NCBI GenBank assembly: GCA_020698575.1
Contig: CM036255.1
Coordinates: 22,868,501 to 22,932,500 of the forward strand
Reading direction: 5' to 3'
From: Bostrychus sinensis
Lineage: Eukaryota; Chordata; Actinopteri; Gobiiformes; Eleotridae
Length of the DNA: 64,000 nt
The first letter of the stretch is position 1. Each line of letters begins with the position of its first letter. This document shows positions 1 through 12,700 of the stretch, piece by piece. The notes under the pieces were generated by a model, which was not told where the DNA came from, did no database searches, and saw nothing but the letters and a program-made list of their open reading frames with translations. The position numbers and the translations under genes were made by a program.

Positions 1-1017
1 TGTCCCAGTTGTCCCCATTTTAACCAGTAGAAAAGCAGAAGAAACATAAAACACATTTGTCTAAAGACTTTTGTCACAACATTTTTTTTACAGTGTCATA
101 ATTTCTGTTAATAAATTGCCATTAACATTAAGAACTTAAGCCCTAGTCTCATGTATTTTAATTACATGACAGAAAATGGTATGGATTTCGGAAGCTTTTT
201 TGTCTCTTGGTGAGTTCAAATGTACCGCGATTTGTGAAAAAATATGTGTCCCGTTTTCGGGTTTAAAAATCTGGTCACCCTAAATTTAGACCTAGATGAG
301 TTATGTGCTGGTTTGGCCCCAGACTCGTCCTGTTTCAGTCCTGGTTAAGTGCTGGTTTAATGAAGGTTTAGTCCTGTTTAGTCTGTTGAAGATAGTGCAT
401 CATTAACCAAATATTATCTGTGGTGGTGCTTAGTGTGAATAATTTGAGAATCACTGCCCTAAAGGATTTTTAGGCAAAGTACGTACTTGAGTAAAACTAT
501 GTTACTGTTTTATTTACATTTACCTTTGAAGGTGTCATTTGAACATGCAAAAATAAGCCTCCAATACAATGACAAAAATACGGCTAATACTTTCCCTAAA
601 ATTAATCATATACCCATTTAAAGGCATGTTAAGGTTCTTGTTTGTGAAGTATGGAATAATTATGCTTAATAATTATGCTTAATAACTGACCAAAGACACT
701 GTTGTTTTGGAGTACACCTATAACTTTGGTTATGCTAAACTTGTTCTGACAACATTTTTAAGTCATGAATGCCTGTTACCAGGAGGAGACGGTGCAGTGT
801 TACTTACTGGTGTTGTTCCTCCTTCTCCATAAGACTGTATATCCTGTTTGGCAGAGCATACGCGATACGTGTTAATGAAATGAGATGACTACATAAGGCT
901 ACTAGATATCTGTAGTGCCGTACGTGTTATGGAGAATATGGGTGTGGAGGACGTTTTGTAAAACATACTTTTCTTGAGTACAATTTTGAAGAAAGAAGTA
1001 AAAAAAATAGTCTTTAG
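1..1017. other. Gene-free, repeat-bearing left edge
   Basis: I see no coding exon here. Positions about 300-400 carry degenerate copies of a short unit (variants of CTGGTTTAGTCCTG). Near 442-457 there is TTTGAGAATCACTGCCC, which looks like the terminal inverted repeat of a hAT-like element. The same combination, in the opposite orientation, occurs at 55.5-56.0 kb. The remainder is AT-rich sequence that I cannot assign. Confidence 0.5.
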
Positions 1018-1037
1018 ATGAGTAAAATGTTTGTTGA

Positions 1038-1385
1038 TCTAGATTCTAGTCATATTAGCAGTAATCGTCGTTGTACCTGTAGAAGTACTTGTGGTAGCAG
1101 TTGTAATATAAGTAGTAGTAGTTGTGGAAGTAGTCATAATAGTAATAGTACTAGAGCAGTACTAGTAAAGATAGTACAATTTTATTATTTAAGCTTTACA
1201 CTCAATACTTTTACACAAGAAATAATTGTGTTAAAAGTGTTGATAGGGTTGCAGTACTTTTGCTTAAGTACAGATATGGTGTAGTATAGTAGTAGAACTA
1301 GCAGTATAAGTAGTAGCAGTAATAGTAGCAGCAGTAGTAGTAGTATTAGTAGCAGCAGTGGCAGTTGTAGTAGTAGTAGTGGTTT
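1038..1385. repeat. Imperfect AGT/AGC triplet microsatellite
   Basis: Two blocks of AGT/GTA triplets with AGC interruptions lie at about 1038-1165 and 1280-1381, separated by ordinary sequence. The open frames across them give low-complexity Ser/Ser-Asn or poly-Leu peptides. These frames are a by-product of the triplet repeat and are not genes. Confidence 0.85.
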
Positions 1386-1514
1386 TCTTCTTAAGTAAAC
1401 GTTACACGACAGACTTTTACTTGTACTAATTTTATTTCGCATCAGTCTTATATAGTGCTTTTCTGAACACTCAAAAGTCGCCTTACAGTTTGGTGCATTA
1501 TTCATTCACTCCTC

Positions 1515-1710
1515 AGTCACACTCAGTACTTCTGTAGTCACTGCTGTCTGCACTTACGGCCTCTCCAAACACCATCAAACACGTTCACACTAACACATTC
1601 ATACATACATCAGGAAGGGTGGGTGAAGTGTCTTGCTCAAGGACACAATGACAGTATGAACCTTCTGGTTATTGGATGACCGCTGTACCTCCTGAGCACC
1701 CAGAGTAATT
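1515..1710 (-). mobile_element. tRNA-derived SINE copy 1
   Basis: Read on the minus strand, the element starts with a tRNA-like head near 1700. The core shared with the copies at 5.6, 13.4 and 60.2 kb follows (on the plus strand GTGAAGTGTCTTGCTCAAGG at about 1624-1643). The head is degenerate. The assignment to a tRNA-derived SINE rests on the shared core and on clearer box A/box B motifs in the other copies. Confidence 0.6.
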
Positions 1711-1879
1711 TTCTTTCAACTGAAAAGTTACAGTTGTAAATGTATAATTGGATATCAGTAGTCCGCTATATAAAGTCACAAGTGCAAACTGAGACTGTGC
1801 AATAAATTGGGAAAATATAGATTTAAAAGGCAATAACAGACTTGTACAATGTGGGGTTTATACTGAGGGGTATTGTTGT

Positions 1880-2195
1880 AGCCGCAGCAGTTTTACTTTG
1901 TCTTGGTCTTGAATCCAATTTTTCTTGGTCTCAGATGGGGCAGTCTCTGAGATTTTATTTACCAAACATTATAAGAAATGCTGTTCTTCATAATTTTGGA
2001 GTAATTAGTTTTCTGCATTAGAAGAAACAGGAAAATGACCCGTCATTCAGTTATTACAAAAATAATTGATGTATTTGATCCACTTTTTAATTTTAATTAT
2101 TTTTATTATTTTTTTTACTTTTCGTCTCAGCTTACTCTGGACTTGGACTGGTCTTGGTCTTGGTTAATATGGTCTTGACTAAAACACTACTGAGG
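1880..2195. repeat. GGTCTTGGTCTC-type interspersed repeat
   Basis: The segment has runs of TCTTGGTCTTG and TCTGGTCTTG at both ends around an AT-rich middle, and finishes with AATATGGTCTTGACTAAAACACTAC. The copy at 4.5-4.95 kb has the same order and nearly the same ending, and a third, more degenerate relative in reverse orientation lies at 57.65-58.0 kb. It is an interspersed element of unknown superfamily. Confidence 0.6.
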
Positions 2196-3660
2196 GAATA
2201 CAATGACAATCACTAGACTAAAACACTTGTATTTGTGGTGAAAGACTGCTATTACAATGATAGAAAGGAATAGTGTTTTCCATACGTCTCACTTTGTTTA
2301 CAACTCCTTCAACCTATAGCCTGTTCCTTATAAAAATTCAAATATTTGTAGTTACCGTGAGCCGCTTATGACACACCAGTTTGTTACCTTAGGAAAGTAA
2401 AAGTAAAAAAAAATGTTGCTTTACCCGATACCCGAGTTAAAGACAGCTGTTTGACAAGTCCTCAGTCTGTCACATACCTTGAGGGCAGGGTTTACTGTTG
2501 ATAAGAAAAAAACAAAAAAAAAACAACAAAAAAAAAACAAACAAATGAGGCAGTTCTCGATGCGCTACCTGTTCAACCTGGAGAGTGACTTCAACCTTTG
2601 ACTAAGTGGGAGAACCTATACTGCTGAAGTATGAACAATGGCTGCTAACAATGTCGGATAAAGCTTGTAAATACTTTGGCTTATTGTCACTCAGGGAGGT
2701 GACTTTAGATAACTTTTGGTTATCTTATCCTAGTACATTTCTGAACCATTTTAAATCATATATCTTGAGAGCGCTTTTCTGTTTGTCCCAAAACAAAACT
2801 ATAAAATTTTATGCTAGCCTTTATGCTAGCCTTGTACAGTTTGATATTAAACCAGACTTTCTTCTTTTTCTTTTAGTTTCTAGTCTACTTTCTGGGGTCG
2901 CCACACAGCACATCACCTGCCCCCCAGTGTGCAGGGATTTGTATACTGATTTAGCATAGGTTTCACGCCGGATGCACTCTTGTGCCTTAATCCTCCCTAT
3001 TTATCCAGGCTTGGGACTGACAGAAAGACCAGTACACTTGCTTGTGGACCTGACTGGATTATATCAGACAAGACTATAATAATTTTTATAGTATAGGGAT
3101 AGTCGATGGTTTAAAAATGTTATAGAGGGATCTTTAGGGTCTTGGTAGGTGACTGTCAGCACACTGCAAGTTTGGAGAAGCAGGCAGGACACATTACACA
3201 TACACATACATTACACAGTGTAGGAGCAATGACACTGTGTAATGTATAGATGCTAAACAGCTTCTAAAAATAGAAAAATGTGATTCTGTGTTACATATTT
3301 TGACATATGTCTGCTTATTCTGACTCCAAAACAAACATATTCACAAATATAGGACCATTTTCAGCAACATAGTATGTGGAAATAGCCGCTATGGACCACA
3401 CAACTGAATTGACACTTGACACTCGAGTAGCTTAATGTTTTTAGATATGACATGTTTAAAGTAATTTTTCCTCAGTGCACCCATTCATAGCATTATATAC
3501 AAGAGTTTAGTCTCTGTTGCAAGGCTCCTGTCTGCTTCTACGTAACTAGGATTGTGCTGACAACGATCTGCTATGGGGAATAAATAAGCTCCCAAAGTAT
3601 CTAATAAAATCACATTCCAAAAAAATTAATTATACCTTGGTATAAGTTTTGCTGAACGCC
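2196..3660. other. Intergenic, no gene recognised
   Basis: An A-rich stretch lies at 2502-2545 and an AT-rich open frame at 2606-2959. That frame has no recognisable domain and no sign of a start or splice context. A copy of the TTGGGACTGRCA-type repeat (see 3665-4446) lies at about 3001-3056. Nothing else could be supported. Confidence 0.45.
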
Positions 3661-3664
3661 AGAT

Positions 3665-4446
3665 TTTTTTATAAAGGCTTGGGACCGGCACAAAGAGTAC
3701 ACTGGCTTGTATGGCAGCAGGATTAAATTATTCCTTTCTACCATGCACATTATCTTTCAATCGTGAACTTACTACTATGATACAAGCTTAACTAAATTGT
3801 AGGGCATACTGATATAAACACTTTGAACCAGGCCCGGCGACAGGGTCAGGGGGGCAAAGGGGTCTGTTGTCCCAAGCCTCAGGGTCAGAGGGGCCCAGAA
3901 ATGGTCTATCTTTTTATAGTTTCTATTATAACTGTCCCATGTGAAGACTTCTTGCCCATTGTCTAAACTGTGTGGCACAATTTTGCTTATTCCTCGGAGT
4001 CATTTTACCCAATGACTTAACAAAGCGCAATGCAACAGCTGTGATTTTATTTCAGGCACAAACGAAGCCGGCCCCAGAGAGCGAGAGAGAGGGTGTGAGT
4101 GAGAAGGAGAGAGAGAAAAATGTGTGATTCAACAGGCAGACCGGCAGTCGCTGGCAAAACGTCAACGTTGTGAGTCACTGCGCGAGAGGCACAAGCGGTG
4201 TCCATGGCAACGTTCCGGAACTCAGCTGTTCTAGAACTCGTCTGCAGAACAGAAGGAACGTGTGTTATTCGACATTAGAGAGGAGACTGGATTAGAGTTT
4301 TGTAATGTAATATTTTGTTGTCCTAAGTTGGCTTTAATTTGGAGGACAATGCTGTGTGATTTTAGCAAAACAATCCAGCCACAAGGGGTCACAAGCTAGT
4401 CAGTGTGTACTTTTTGTGCCAGTCCCAAGACCAGATAAATGAAAGG
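3665..4446. mobile_element. Element with about 45-bp inverted ends
   Basis: The left end (3668-3712) contains GGCTTGGGACCGGCACAAAG followed by AGTACACTGGCTTGT. The right end (about 4389-4440) contains the reverse complement of the same sequence (GTACTTTTTGTGCCAGTCCC). The pair therefore looks like terminal or sub-terminal inverted repeats bounding about 780 bp with a GA-rich centre near 4077-4115. A separate copy of the end sequence lies at 61.14-61.2 kb. No transposase frame is visible, so it would be non-autonomous. Superfamily unknown. Confidence 0.45.
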
Positions 4447-4494
4447 GGTTCTGTTAGAAATCATTGTGGAAATCTCTGCAGGCTATGAGGTAGA

Positions 4495-4945
4495 TGGTAG
4501 TGTTGTAGACACCGGTCTTGATTTTGAGACTGGTCTTGAGACTTTTTTTTTATAGTCTTGGTCTCGAATCCAATTTTACTTTTCTCAATTTTGGATGTGG
4601 TGTTCGCTGAGATTGTTTTTAGTTTTTTTTTTTTTTTTTTTAACCAAACATACTATTCTTCATCATTTGAGTGATCAATGACTAGTTTGTCAGCCTTAGA
4701 AGAACCAGGAAAATGTTCTGTTCTCTGTTTATTTGTGGAGTCTGTTGCATTAGATCATTAAAATTATTAATAATGTATTTAGATCACATTTTAAAAAACT
4801 TTTCTCCTTAATTTTAGTGTTAGTTCACAGGATTTGGTCTCAACTCTCTCTGGTCTCAGTCCTTAAAAGACCCAGTCTCGAACCTCAAAAGTCTCAGCTT
4901 GTCTTGGTCTCGGTTCACTCTGGTCTCGATTAATATGGTCTTGAC
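4495..4945. repeat. GGTCTTGGTCTC-type interspersed repeat, second copy
   Basis: Same arrangement as 1880-2195: GAGACTGGTCTTGAGAC near the left end, a poly(T) tract at about 4620-4641, then repeated GGTCTCGGTTCACTCTGGTC and an ending AATATGGTCTTGACTACAAC. The two copies are in the same orientation. Confidence 0.6.
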
Positions 4946-5589
4946 TACAACACTAGTAGATGGTTTGCATTAGAAAACATGAAACATCTTATCAAACTGA
5001 TAAAATGTAATAAGTTATATATTATTAATTTTCACTACTAAAGCCTTTTTTATTGTTTCTGACACGGTTCTACCAAATGATTTAGGTGCAGTGTAAAAAT
5101 GCTTTTATGTAATTCAGCTCTACACAATAGAGACATAATGCATCTACATAAGGAGCTATTTGTACATTAAAAAAAAAATCAAGACGTGGCTGTCCCCAAA
5201 CCCCTTTGTACAAAACTAAAGAAATGGTCTGTTGGTCTTAGATATCTTCCTGATAGGTCTATAGATGCCTAATTTTGTGACGCAAAGACATCTCTAAGAA
5301 GCTTGTGTGGGTGCAGGTTAATCTCTGCAAAAGTCTGTGGCTGTTTTTTAATGATTGCCAACTTCAGAAACCCACAGCCTTGGAAAAGATCACCACGCAG
5401 ACAACTTAACCTTTTGATCACAGGCACAGTACCCAAAGGAGTCCATCTGAATAAATTCTTTCTGTAATTTATGAGGTAATGCGACACATTGAAAATGCTG
5501 AGAGCACTTGATTGAGACAGCTCATGTTGCATTATTTAAAGATGAATCAATGTTCAAATGTATAGTATAGTTTAATAAAGTTTAAGATC

Positions 5590-5855
5590 TGGAGGTGCAG
5601 TGGCCTAAGTGCAGTGCCCACCAACTGGAGGGGGCGGTTCGAACCTCACTAGAAGCGCATACATAACATCGTTGAGTCCCTAGGCTAGACACTTCACTCA
5701 CATTGCCTACTCCAGTCACAGTATGTGGCTAGCTGAAACAGGAATGGCATCTGACGTAACATCCTGCCAACTAAACTGTGCTACTGATTTGCTGTGGCGG
5801 TCCCTAATGAAAAAGGGAGCAGCCAAAATATTTCAAAATAAAATTAACTTTAACA
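5590..5855 (+). mobile_element. tRNA-derived SINE copy 2 with pol III boxes
   Basis: A box A-like TGGCCTAAGTG (5601-5611) and a perfect box B GGTTCGAACC (5636-5645) are spaced as in a tRNA gene. A SINE core follows (CTAGACACTTCACTCACATT near 5684-5703), then a tail ending TGGCGGTCCCTAATG-AAAAAGGGAGCAGCC. This is the best-preserved head of the four copies in the window. No tRNA cloverleaf is evident, so I do not call a tRNA gene. Confidence 0.7.
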
Positions 5856-8800
5856 TTCTGATAGTTCATAACTTGTTTTACCATAATGCTATAATAGGTT
5901 TGGCTTTTCTGCTGGGTTATTTGCTTAAGAATATCTACTTTTCAGATTAGCTTAGCCAGGTGACACAAGATTACAAGTTTAATATTTCATTGTAAATTTT
6001 TGGGATCAACAGGAAAAAAATGCATAGCTGTGTAGTTCAGAGGCTTGCAGTATAAATAAAAATGCTTAATCCAGTCAGTTTAATTGGCAAATGTGTTTAT
6101 CTGTTCTTTCCTGTGTGTGCATTACTGTATAAATCTCCATTCCTGTATTTTTTCACTTTGTTTTTAATTTAATGCATATCTATTTTCTATTTTGTGCTTG
6201 GTCTATGCAGCTAAAGCTAAGACTAGATTGTGATTAAATTTCCTGCACTTTGTTGAATACAGCTGATTAACCCAAAGGACAGTGAAATAAACCACATTTA
6301 CAAAACACAACTCCTCTTGCGGCATCCCCCTCACGCATAACCATGAGCTTCACACTTGCAAAATTCAATATAGACTTGCAAACAAAATGGTTACGCCTGT
6401 GCTGTAGGGTCAATTGTCTGCTTTTGTTTGCACCTCTTAAAATGCTGATCTCATACATATCACAACCTTAAGGCTAGAATACTGTATCAGAAGAAACAAT
6501 GAAATAACACAGCCTCGGCCAAACGGGGTCAAATGTGGGGGTTGAAGCTGTGTTGTCTTTTGAATCTACCTTGTCGTTATATGCTGTGATTTCTTCTGTG
6601 ATTTCTGCCTGAAATTAACAAAAAAAGATTGTCAAGATTATAAAAATATATGTTTGAATTAAATTACATGTTACTAAAACCTTGTCAAGATGCACTTCTT
6701 TTTTAAACTTTTAAACTGACGAACACCCAGATAATGATAACCTTCAGACTGACTTTTAAAGTTAGAATACAGTTTTTAACCATTACTTTTACCCTTTGAC
6801 GATTTTATGGGACAATTGTGCGATGCAATATTGCTGAATTAGACAACAAAACAATGAAATTACGAGTAAAAACAAATATCTTCTCAAAAGTAAGACAGCA
6901 GTTATTAATTATTATATGTGCAGTAGTTTAGAAAGCCAGTCAAGGTAATGAAATAGGTTTTATAATTGTTATCTTACAGTTGTGTAAAATGTGCATTAAA
7001 GTAGACTATTCCTTTCACAGAGACGTCTAGTTCAGTGAAATAAAGTATTAAAATATGAAAAAAACAAAACAAAACATTGCACTATATATCGACTATCTGA
7101 CCCATATTACTCTAGAATAATTGTATTTTGTATTACAGTGATCATTGGTTACTTGGACCTTCCTTTTGCCCTTAAAACTACTACTTGCTCAAGGCATGCC
7201 ATTATGGGCTGGCACCCGAGTAAATAACCAATCTGGTAAATGGTATTTATTGGTAAGTATTTAAGTTCTAATATACTGCTGTCCTAACAGTATACAGTGT
7301 TGGAAATACTGTATATTTCAGCAGTTGAGAGATGTGAGGCCACTATTTATAGTTACTGTATCCACCATTGCTTTTGTGAACCTAAATAATTCATAATGTG
7401 TAATGTGGAAGCTATAGTTACCAGTGACCAAGATCCTAAGATGAACAGCATAGGGCAAAATTAAAATTTTATGAGCTGGAAAGAGCTGTAGATATATTTA
7501 CATAAACCACAGATAAACAATAGCACTTGGTCGAATAATTCTACAATTAAGACATAACTGAACCATATGAGGTAATTAATGTATGTACGAAATTACGCTA
7601 ACTAGTACAAGTAGCACGAAAGTCAAGTCTGGAAATTTCATGAAGGCTAAATTGCTGTGCTAATGTTTTCAAAATCTACTCTGTTTGGTTAAAGACGTCC
7701 AGAAAAGTCATAATTAAGAAGTGGATTTTTCCACGAGCACCCGCATCCCATCAATATTTAATTTCCTCATATTAATAACCCATTTGACATATTTAATAGG
7801 AGTTTAACGTGAAGTGTAAAGTTTACCGGTGAGACGGACTGTTATAACCGTTGCACCGTCAGTGGGTCACGTGAACATCCGGGTCATCCCAGAGTCTGAC
7901 GCAAGCTCCATCATAAACCTGGCAACCTCATCACACAACGCCAAAAACTTTGTAACACAATGTACAAGTGAAAAATTAATTTAATTTATTCGTAATACAG
8001 ACCATAAGTGATTATATAACGGGGGTTAGAAGAAATGTCATTGTAACTGAGGCAGTTGTTGTCCAATAAAATGCATTAAGTTTAGTAGCCTTAGGCTAGG
8101 TACCCCCCCCCCCGAAAAAAAAAAAAACCACACAAAAAACAAACAAACAAAACAAACAAACAAAAAAACAAAACAAAGCAACAAAACTACTGCACAAAAA
8201 ATACAAACATAAACATTAATTTTGTTAATGTCAATATGAGCTTTTATTTTAAAACCCAACTAACGGAATGTTTCTTTCCTGCCACCTCGTGGTAGAAAAC
8301 AGGAGCTCAGTGGATTTGTTTGAAATCTTTTTAAAGGCCAGTTTCTGTGTTTACTTTAAAGATTTACACTGTTGGGAGTACGGATGTTTTTAAAGGCACT
8401 TGGAAATCCTTGTTAAAGGTGAAATGAAAAAATATATTTATGCTCCAAAATAATAAACCAGTTAGTGGTTATTATAAGACTCTCACTATGTATACTACTT
8501 CATTTTCTATTCTGTTATATAATGATTATTTCCAATATTTGCAATATAAACTCAAGCATGAGAAATTGCAATCATTCGACTGGTAACATTCTTATTGGCT
8601 TTATTGGTTGTGAATTATTTCTAGTGGTGCATATGTGAACTTGTTATGAATGGTACGCCTGTCCTTTTTCCTGCACAACAGGAACCTGCTGGTAAATCTT
8701 TTATACTAGATCATTTCCCATATATAAATCAAATTAGGAATGTTTAATTTTGTACTCATTCGTGATGGTTTGACTGATAGTTTGACTAAGATGACGTTTG

Positions 8801-9350
8801 TACAAAGATTAACTATAACGTGAATTTAAAAAAAGATAAACCTAGTGTCAGACTTTATTCAATGTAATAGCTGATAAAGAAACATCATTACGTAAAAATA
8901 TAGTGCTTTCTTTCACATTTAGGCCACACACACAACTAAAATCGCACATTTGTAAAAATGTAAAGACATGTACTTATTACACCAATAATTGTTTAATCTC
9001 TGTAAAACAGCTTAATTTTTTTACAATTCATTCATTCATTCATTTTCTACCGCTTGTTCCCATTAGGGGTCGCGGAATTTTTTTACAATGATTTATAAAA
9101 CATGTAAACATTTCCAGTTTATTTCCAAAGCAGAAAGAAGGTAAACAAAAACAATTACGTCTTTTATCATTTCCAACTTTAGTGGGTTTTGACAGAACAA
9201 GCTCTTCACAGTCTATATAATGTCAAACACAAGTATAGCAGAAAAATAGCAATATTTTGATTGAAAGAGTGATAAAAAAGATAAAAAATGACACAAAATA
9301 GAGAATGACACAGATAGCAGCTAAAATCCTGGTGAGGCCTTTTTTTTGGT
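5856..9350. other. AT-rich intergenic stretch, nothing recognised
   Basis: I found no exon with convincing splice sites. Low-complexity C/A tracts occur at 8103-8190 (poly(C), poly(A), then CAAA repeats). A fragment of a widespread fish repeat (CATTCATTTTCTACCGCTTG, then GGGGTCGCGG) lies at about 9028-9075. The right-hand part may contain the 3' end of slc17a5: AATAAA on the minus strand at 9366-9371 and again at 9118-9123. Confidence 0.45.
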
Positions 9351-9365
9351 TTCATGAATAAAAAT

Positions 9366-9371
9366 TTATTT
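9366..9371 (-). terminator. Candidate poly(A) signal of slc17a5
   Basis: AATAAA on the minus strand (TTTATT on the plus strand), about 390 nt beyond the slc17a5 stop codon. A second hexamer lies at 9118-9123. The choice between them is not decidable from sequence. Confidence 0.35.
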
Positions 9372-9759
9372 TAAAATTTGTGCATTTGTGCAAACATTGG
9401 CCCTGCTTTCATTATTAAGGCTTTGGTGGTATGTTAAAAGTGCTTCTTTGGTCCCAGTGGACTGTAGAAATGGTCCCAAACCTACTACAATTCATAAAAA
9501 GTCCTAAAAGTCTTTGTATAAACATCTGCTCACAGTTAAATTAAAATGTAAAGATATCGTTAACATAATCTGAGGTACTGCATACTCTTCTAATAGTGCA
9601 AACATAACAATTTCTGCAAATACTGGTCGCACCAAGAACCAAAATATCCCAAACTAAAATAGAAAATGTCCCTGGTGAGTAAAAACTGTGAGTAACCTGC
9701 AAAATGATGAAGTGCCAGCATTTCTCTTGCACTGAGTTTGGTCTAAAAACTTTTTTTTT

Positions 9760-12700
9760 TTATGTAGATATTGATCTGCTTCTCCTCCTCTCGGCCTCGG
9801 CTAAGTCCTCCTCAGTCATGGCCCACTTCTGTAGTTTTCCGCTGCCAAATATTGTGAAGAAAATAGCACCACCGATTTGGATCCCAGCAGCAAGCCAGAA
9901 GACCTTCCTCCAGCCGTCCAGTGAGTGCTAAACGACAGAGGAAGAAAACATTAGAGCAAATATAGACTTGGTTTTTGGTTGTGTGTTCTTGTTATTGGAA
10001 TATAAGCTCTAGAACTAGTTTTTCTGTTCAAGGTTCACTACAAGTAACAGGAACTCTTTGCCTTAATGCAAGGTTTCAGTGCACAAAATGTGTACTAAAT
10101 CTGTCTCAAAAGCATCTTGAACAATTTAATCTGAGGAAGAATTTGGTGGTGGCCTGGGTTGGATGAATAAAAATGTGTGAATATCTGTGGAAGTGTGAAT
10201 AAATGTGAATCCTGGCTTGCATTTATAAACTCTCTATATTAATGCTTTAAATCAAAACATTTAAATTCAGATTTTTGGTAATAAAATGACATATGTCGGG
10301 CCTAAAGTAATGCTTGAAACATGCTTCTTTAACCATTAAAATACAAGTTGAAAACAGTAGATTAACTTGTGTTTCTCACATCTTCAGTGAAGTATCCAGT
10401 AACAATTGGTGCAACCACACCAGAAATGGTCCCGAATGTGTTGGTGATCCCAAGAAGAAATCCTGCGTATCTATAAACAAAATAAAAATAGTAAATAGTA
10501 AAAAAATGTGTTTTGGGTTTATGTGAAATCAATCTGAAATATACAGATAAACAGACACTCAGGGCTGAACTGACCGAGGAGCAATGTCTATCTGGTTCAT
10601 GTAGACTCCTGCAGCGCTGACTCCTCCTGATGTCGTGGACAGAGTCAAAAAGACCACAGTCCAGACGTGACTACAGCCAACGTAACACACACACACCAAG
10701 AAGACCGCCGGCAACACTAGACCTGCAGAACGAAGGGACTTGGACTTAAGGACTTGTAACTCATTTAACAATACAGACATTACTGCAAAAAGTAACCAAA
10801 CAAATATGCAAAACCTTAAAAAGTCCAGTTTAAAGCTGCACTACATGATTTTGTGACTGTAAAAGTGATGTGTCTAAAAAAATGTTGAGTTTGAACGATA
10901 CACTCCCCTTTCCTGATTCCTCTCCTTCGTGACGCTCTATCACAGTCTCACGCAAACCTGAAGTATGTACACAAGCCAGGAGCTATCAGAATAACAGCAG
11001 AGATCTGGAGTTTGCTTTTAATTCTTTAAAATAAAAAATAAAAATACTGTGAATAAGCTATACATTTTAAAATAAAACAATAGCTTCTTCACATTATTCC
11101 TGATAGATTCTAGTTCTGGATAGATAAAAGATGTATTAACCAATCAGAGCGCTCCTGTCCTATGAAAGCGTGTGATTGGTTAAACTGTTCCTTCCCTTGC
11201 TCTAAAACAAAAACCCTTATAATACAGCCCAAAGGTCACTTCAAAGTCAATTTTGACTTCTGTTATGTTGTAATAATAACTAAATAATGATCTTTACCAA
11301 AATACAAGGAAAAAGAAATCAGGTAGTGCAGCTTTAAGTTTGTTTATGCTACTTTCTTACCGACAGCTGTAAAAATTTTGCGAACAACTGTGACACTGAA
11401 CACTCTTCGCTCGATGAGCTTGTCAGCTGCCACCCCAGCTAGAGACGAGAGCATCCAGGCCCCGAGATACGGCAGCGCCGACAGGAACCCATTCTGATAA
11501 AACACAGGCAATATATTAACCAACATTTTACTAACATTAGTTATATATTACTTTACTTTTAAGATGGCATACAAATGAGATGGGGATCTCACCGACTGGA
11601 GGTCAAAGTGCAGGACGTTGTCCATGTAGGCCGGCAGTGACGTGAGCAGTGTGTAGTACGACCAGTTTGAACACATCTGAGTGATTATGATGGCCCAAAG
11701 AGGCACAGACTTCGCCATGGACAGGAGAGGCACCTTCCAGCCATGACCTGTGCCCTGAAAATTAGATCAGGAAAGAAGGGATAAAGGGAAAAATATTATT
11801 ATTAAATATTATGAAAATACTACTACCTTGAATACACTGAAATCTTTGCTTTAACTAAAAGTTAAATGTTTTATAAAAATGTCATGATTTAACCAAAAAA
11901 GGAAATCTAAAAACATTTTGATTGTTGATTGAACAGAAACAAAATGCCATTAACTCCTGGTTAATGTCAATTGCTAATATGTCGGTATTGTTATATTAGA
12001 CTTTCACCACTAGAGGGAGCAGAGTCATTGTTATTGCCATATAGTGATAATGGATTTTTGGAGGAAGCATTTTTGTTGATTTTGTCATATTAATGAAGCT
12101 AAAACACTGCACTTCTTTGTTTCTGAATGTAAAAAATGCTCTCGAAATAAATGGGCCATTTTGGGGAAGCTGGTGTCTACAAAAAGCAACACTTGCACAC
12201 AATAATGACCTACTGAGTGCGTAACAGAGCTGTTATGCCTCAAATGTGTCAAAATGAGAAAGAAAAGAAAAAACTTTACTTTTCAACGCTTCTAAGGCAA
12301 CGAATGTATAGATAATGAAAAACAATATAGAAGGATTTTACCACAAGTTTAACAGAAACAAAAGGCACTAAGTTAAAATATTGCACCCAGAATAAAAGAG
12401 CTTTTTACCTGAGCTCCAATAGAGTTAACGATATACTCTCTCTCCTCGTCACTGATTCGTCGATGAGTGCGAGGGTCGTCCGATACAAAGATGAACCAGA
12501 AGATGGCCCACAGGCACCCACCTCCTCCTGAAACACAGAAAGATGGGGAGAAAGTGAAAATGCTCCCTGTGCTATAGCAGAGGAGTATGTGCCAAGTGCC
12601 ATGACAGGTCTATACACGTCTGAGTTAATGTCCACTGTACAGACTGAAGAGAGAAGTGAGTCTTGCATTGACAGTGAAATAAAACCAAATAAGGAACCAC

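Noticed and set aside
1018..1505. Open frames on both strands over the AGT repeats
   Set aside because: They encode low-complexity Ser or Leu runs created by the triplet repeat, with no splice context or domain.
2606..2959. 117-codon plus-strand ORF in the left repeat region
   Set aside because: AT-rich, no domain, no promoter or splice evidence; such lengths occur by chance in this composition.
4200..4215. Second X-box-like sequence (CCATGGCAAC)
   Set aside because: Only one half-site fits; it lies in a repeat with no gene nearby.
5601..5645. Box A/box B pair as a tRNA gene
   Set aside because: No complete acceptor stem or anticodon arm can be folded by eye, and the sequence continues into a SINE core.
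12405..12668. Longer version of the slc17a5 exon as its own ORF
   Set aside because: Only 12409-12527 fits the splice signals and sialin alignment; the extension is intron read-through.
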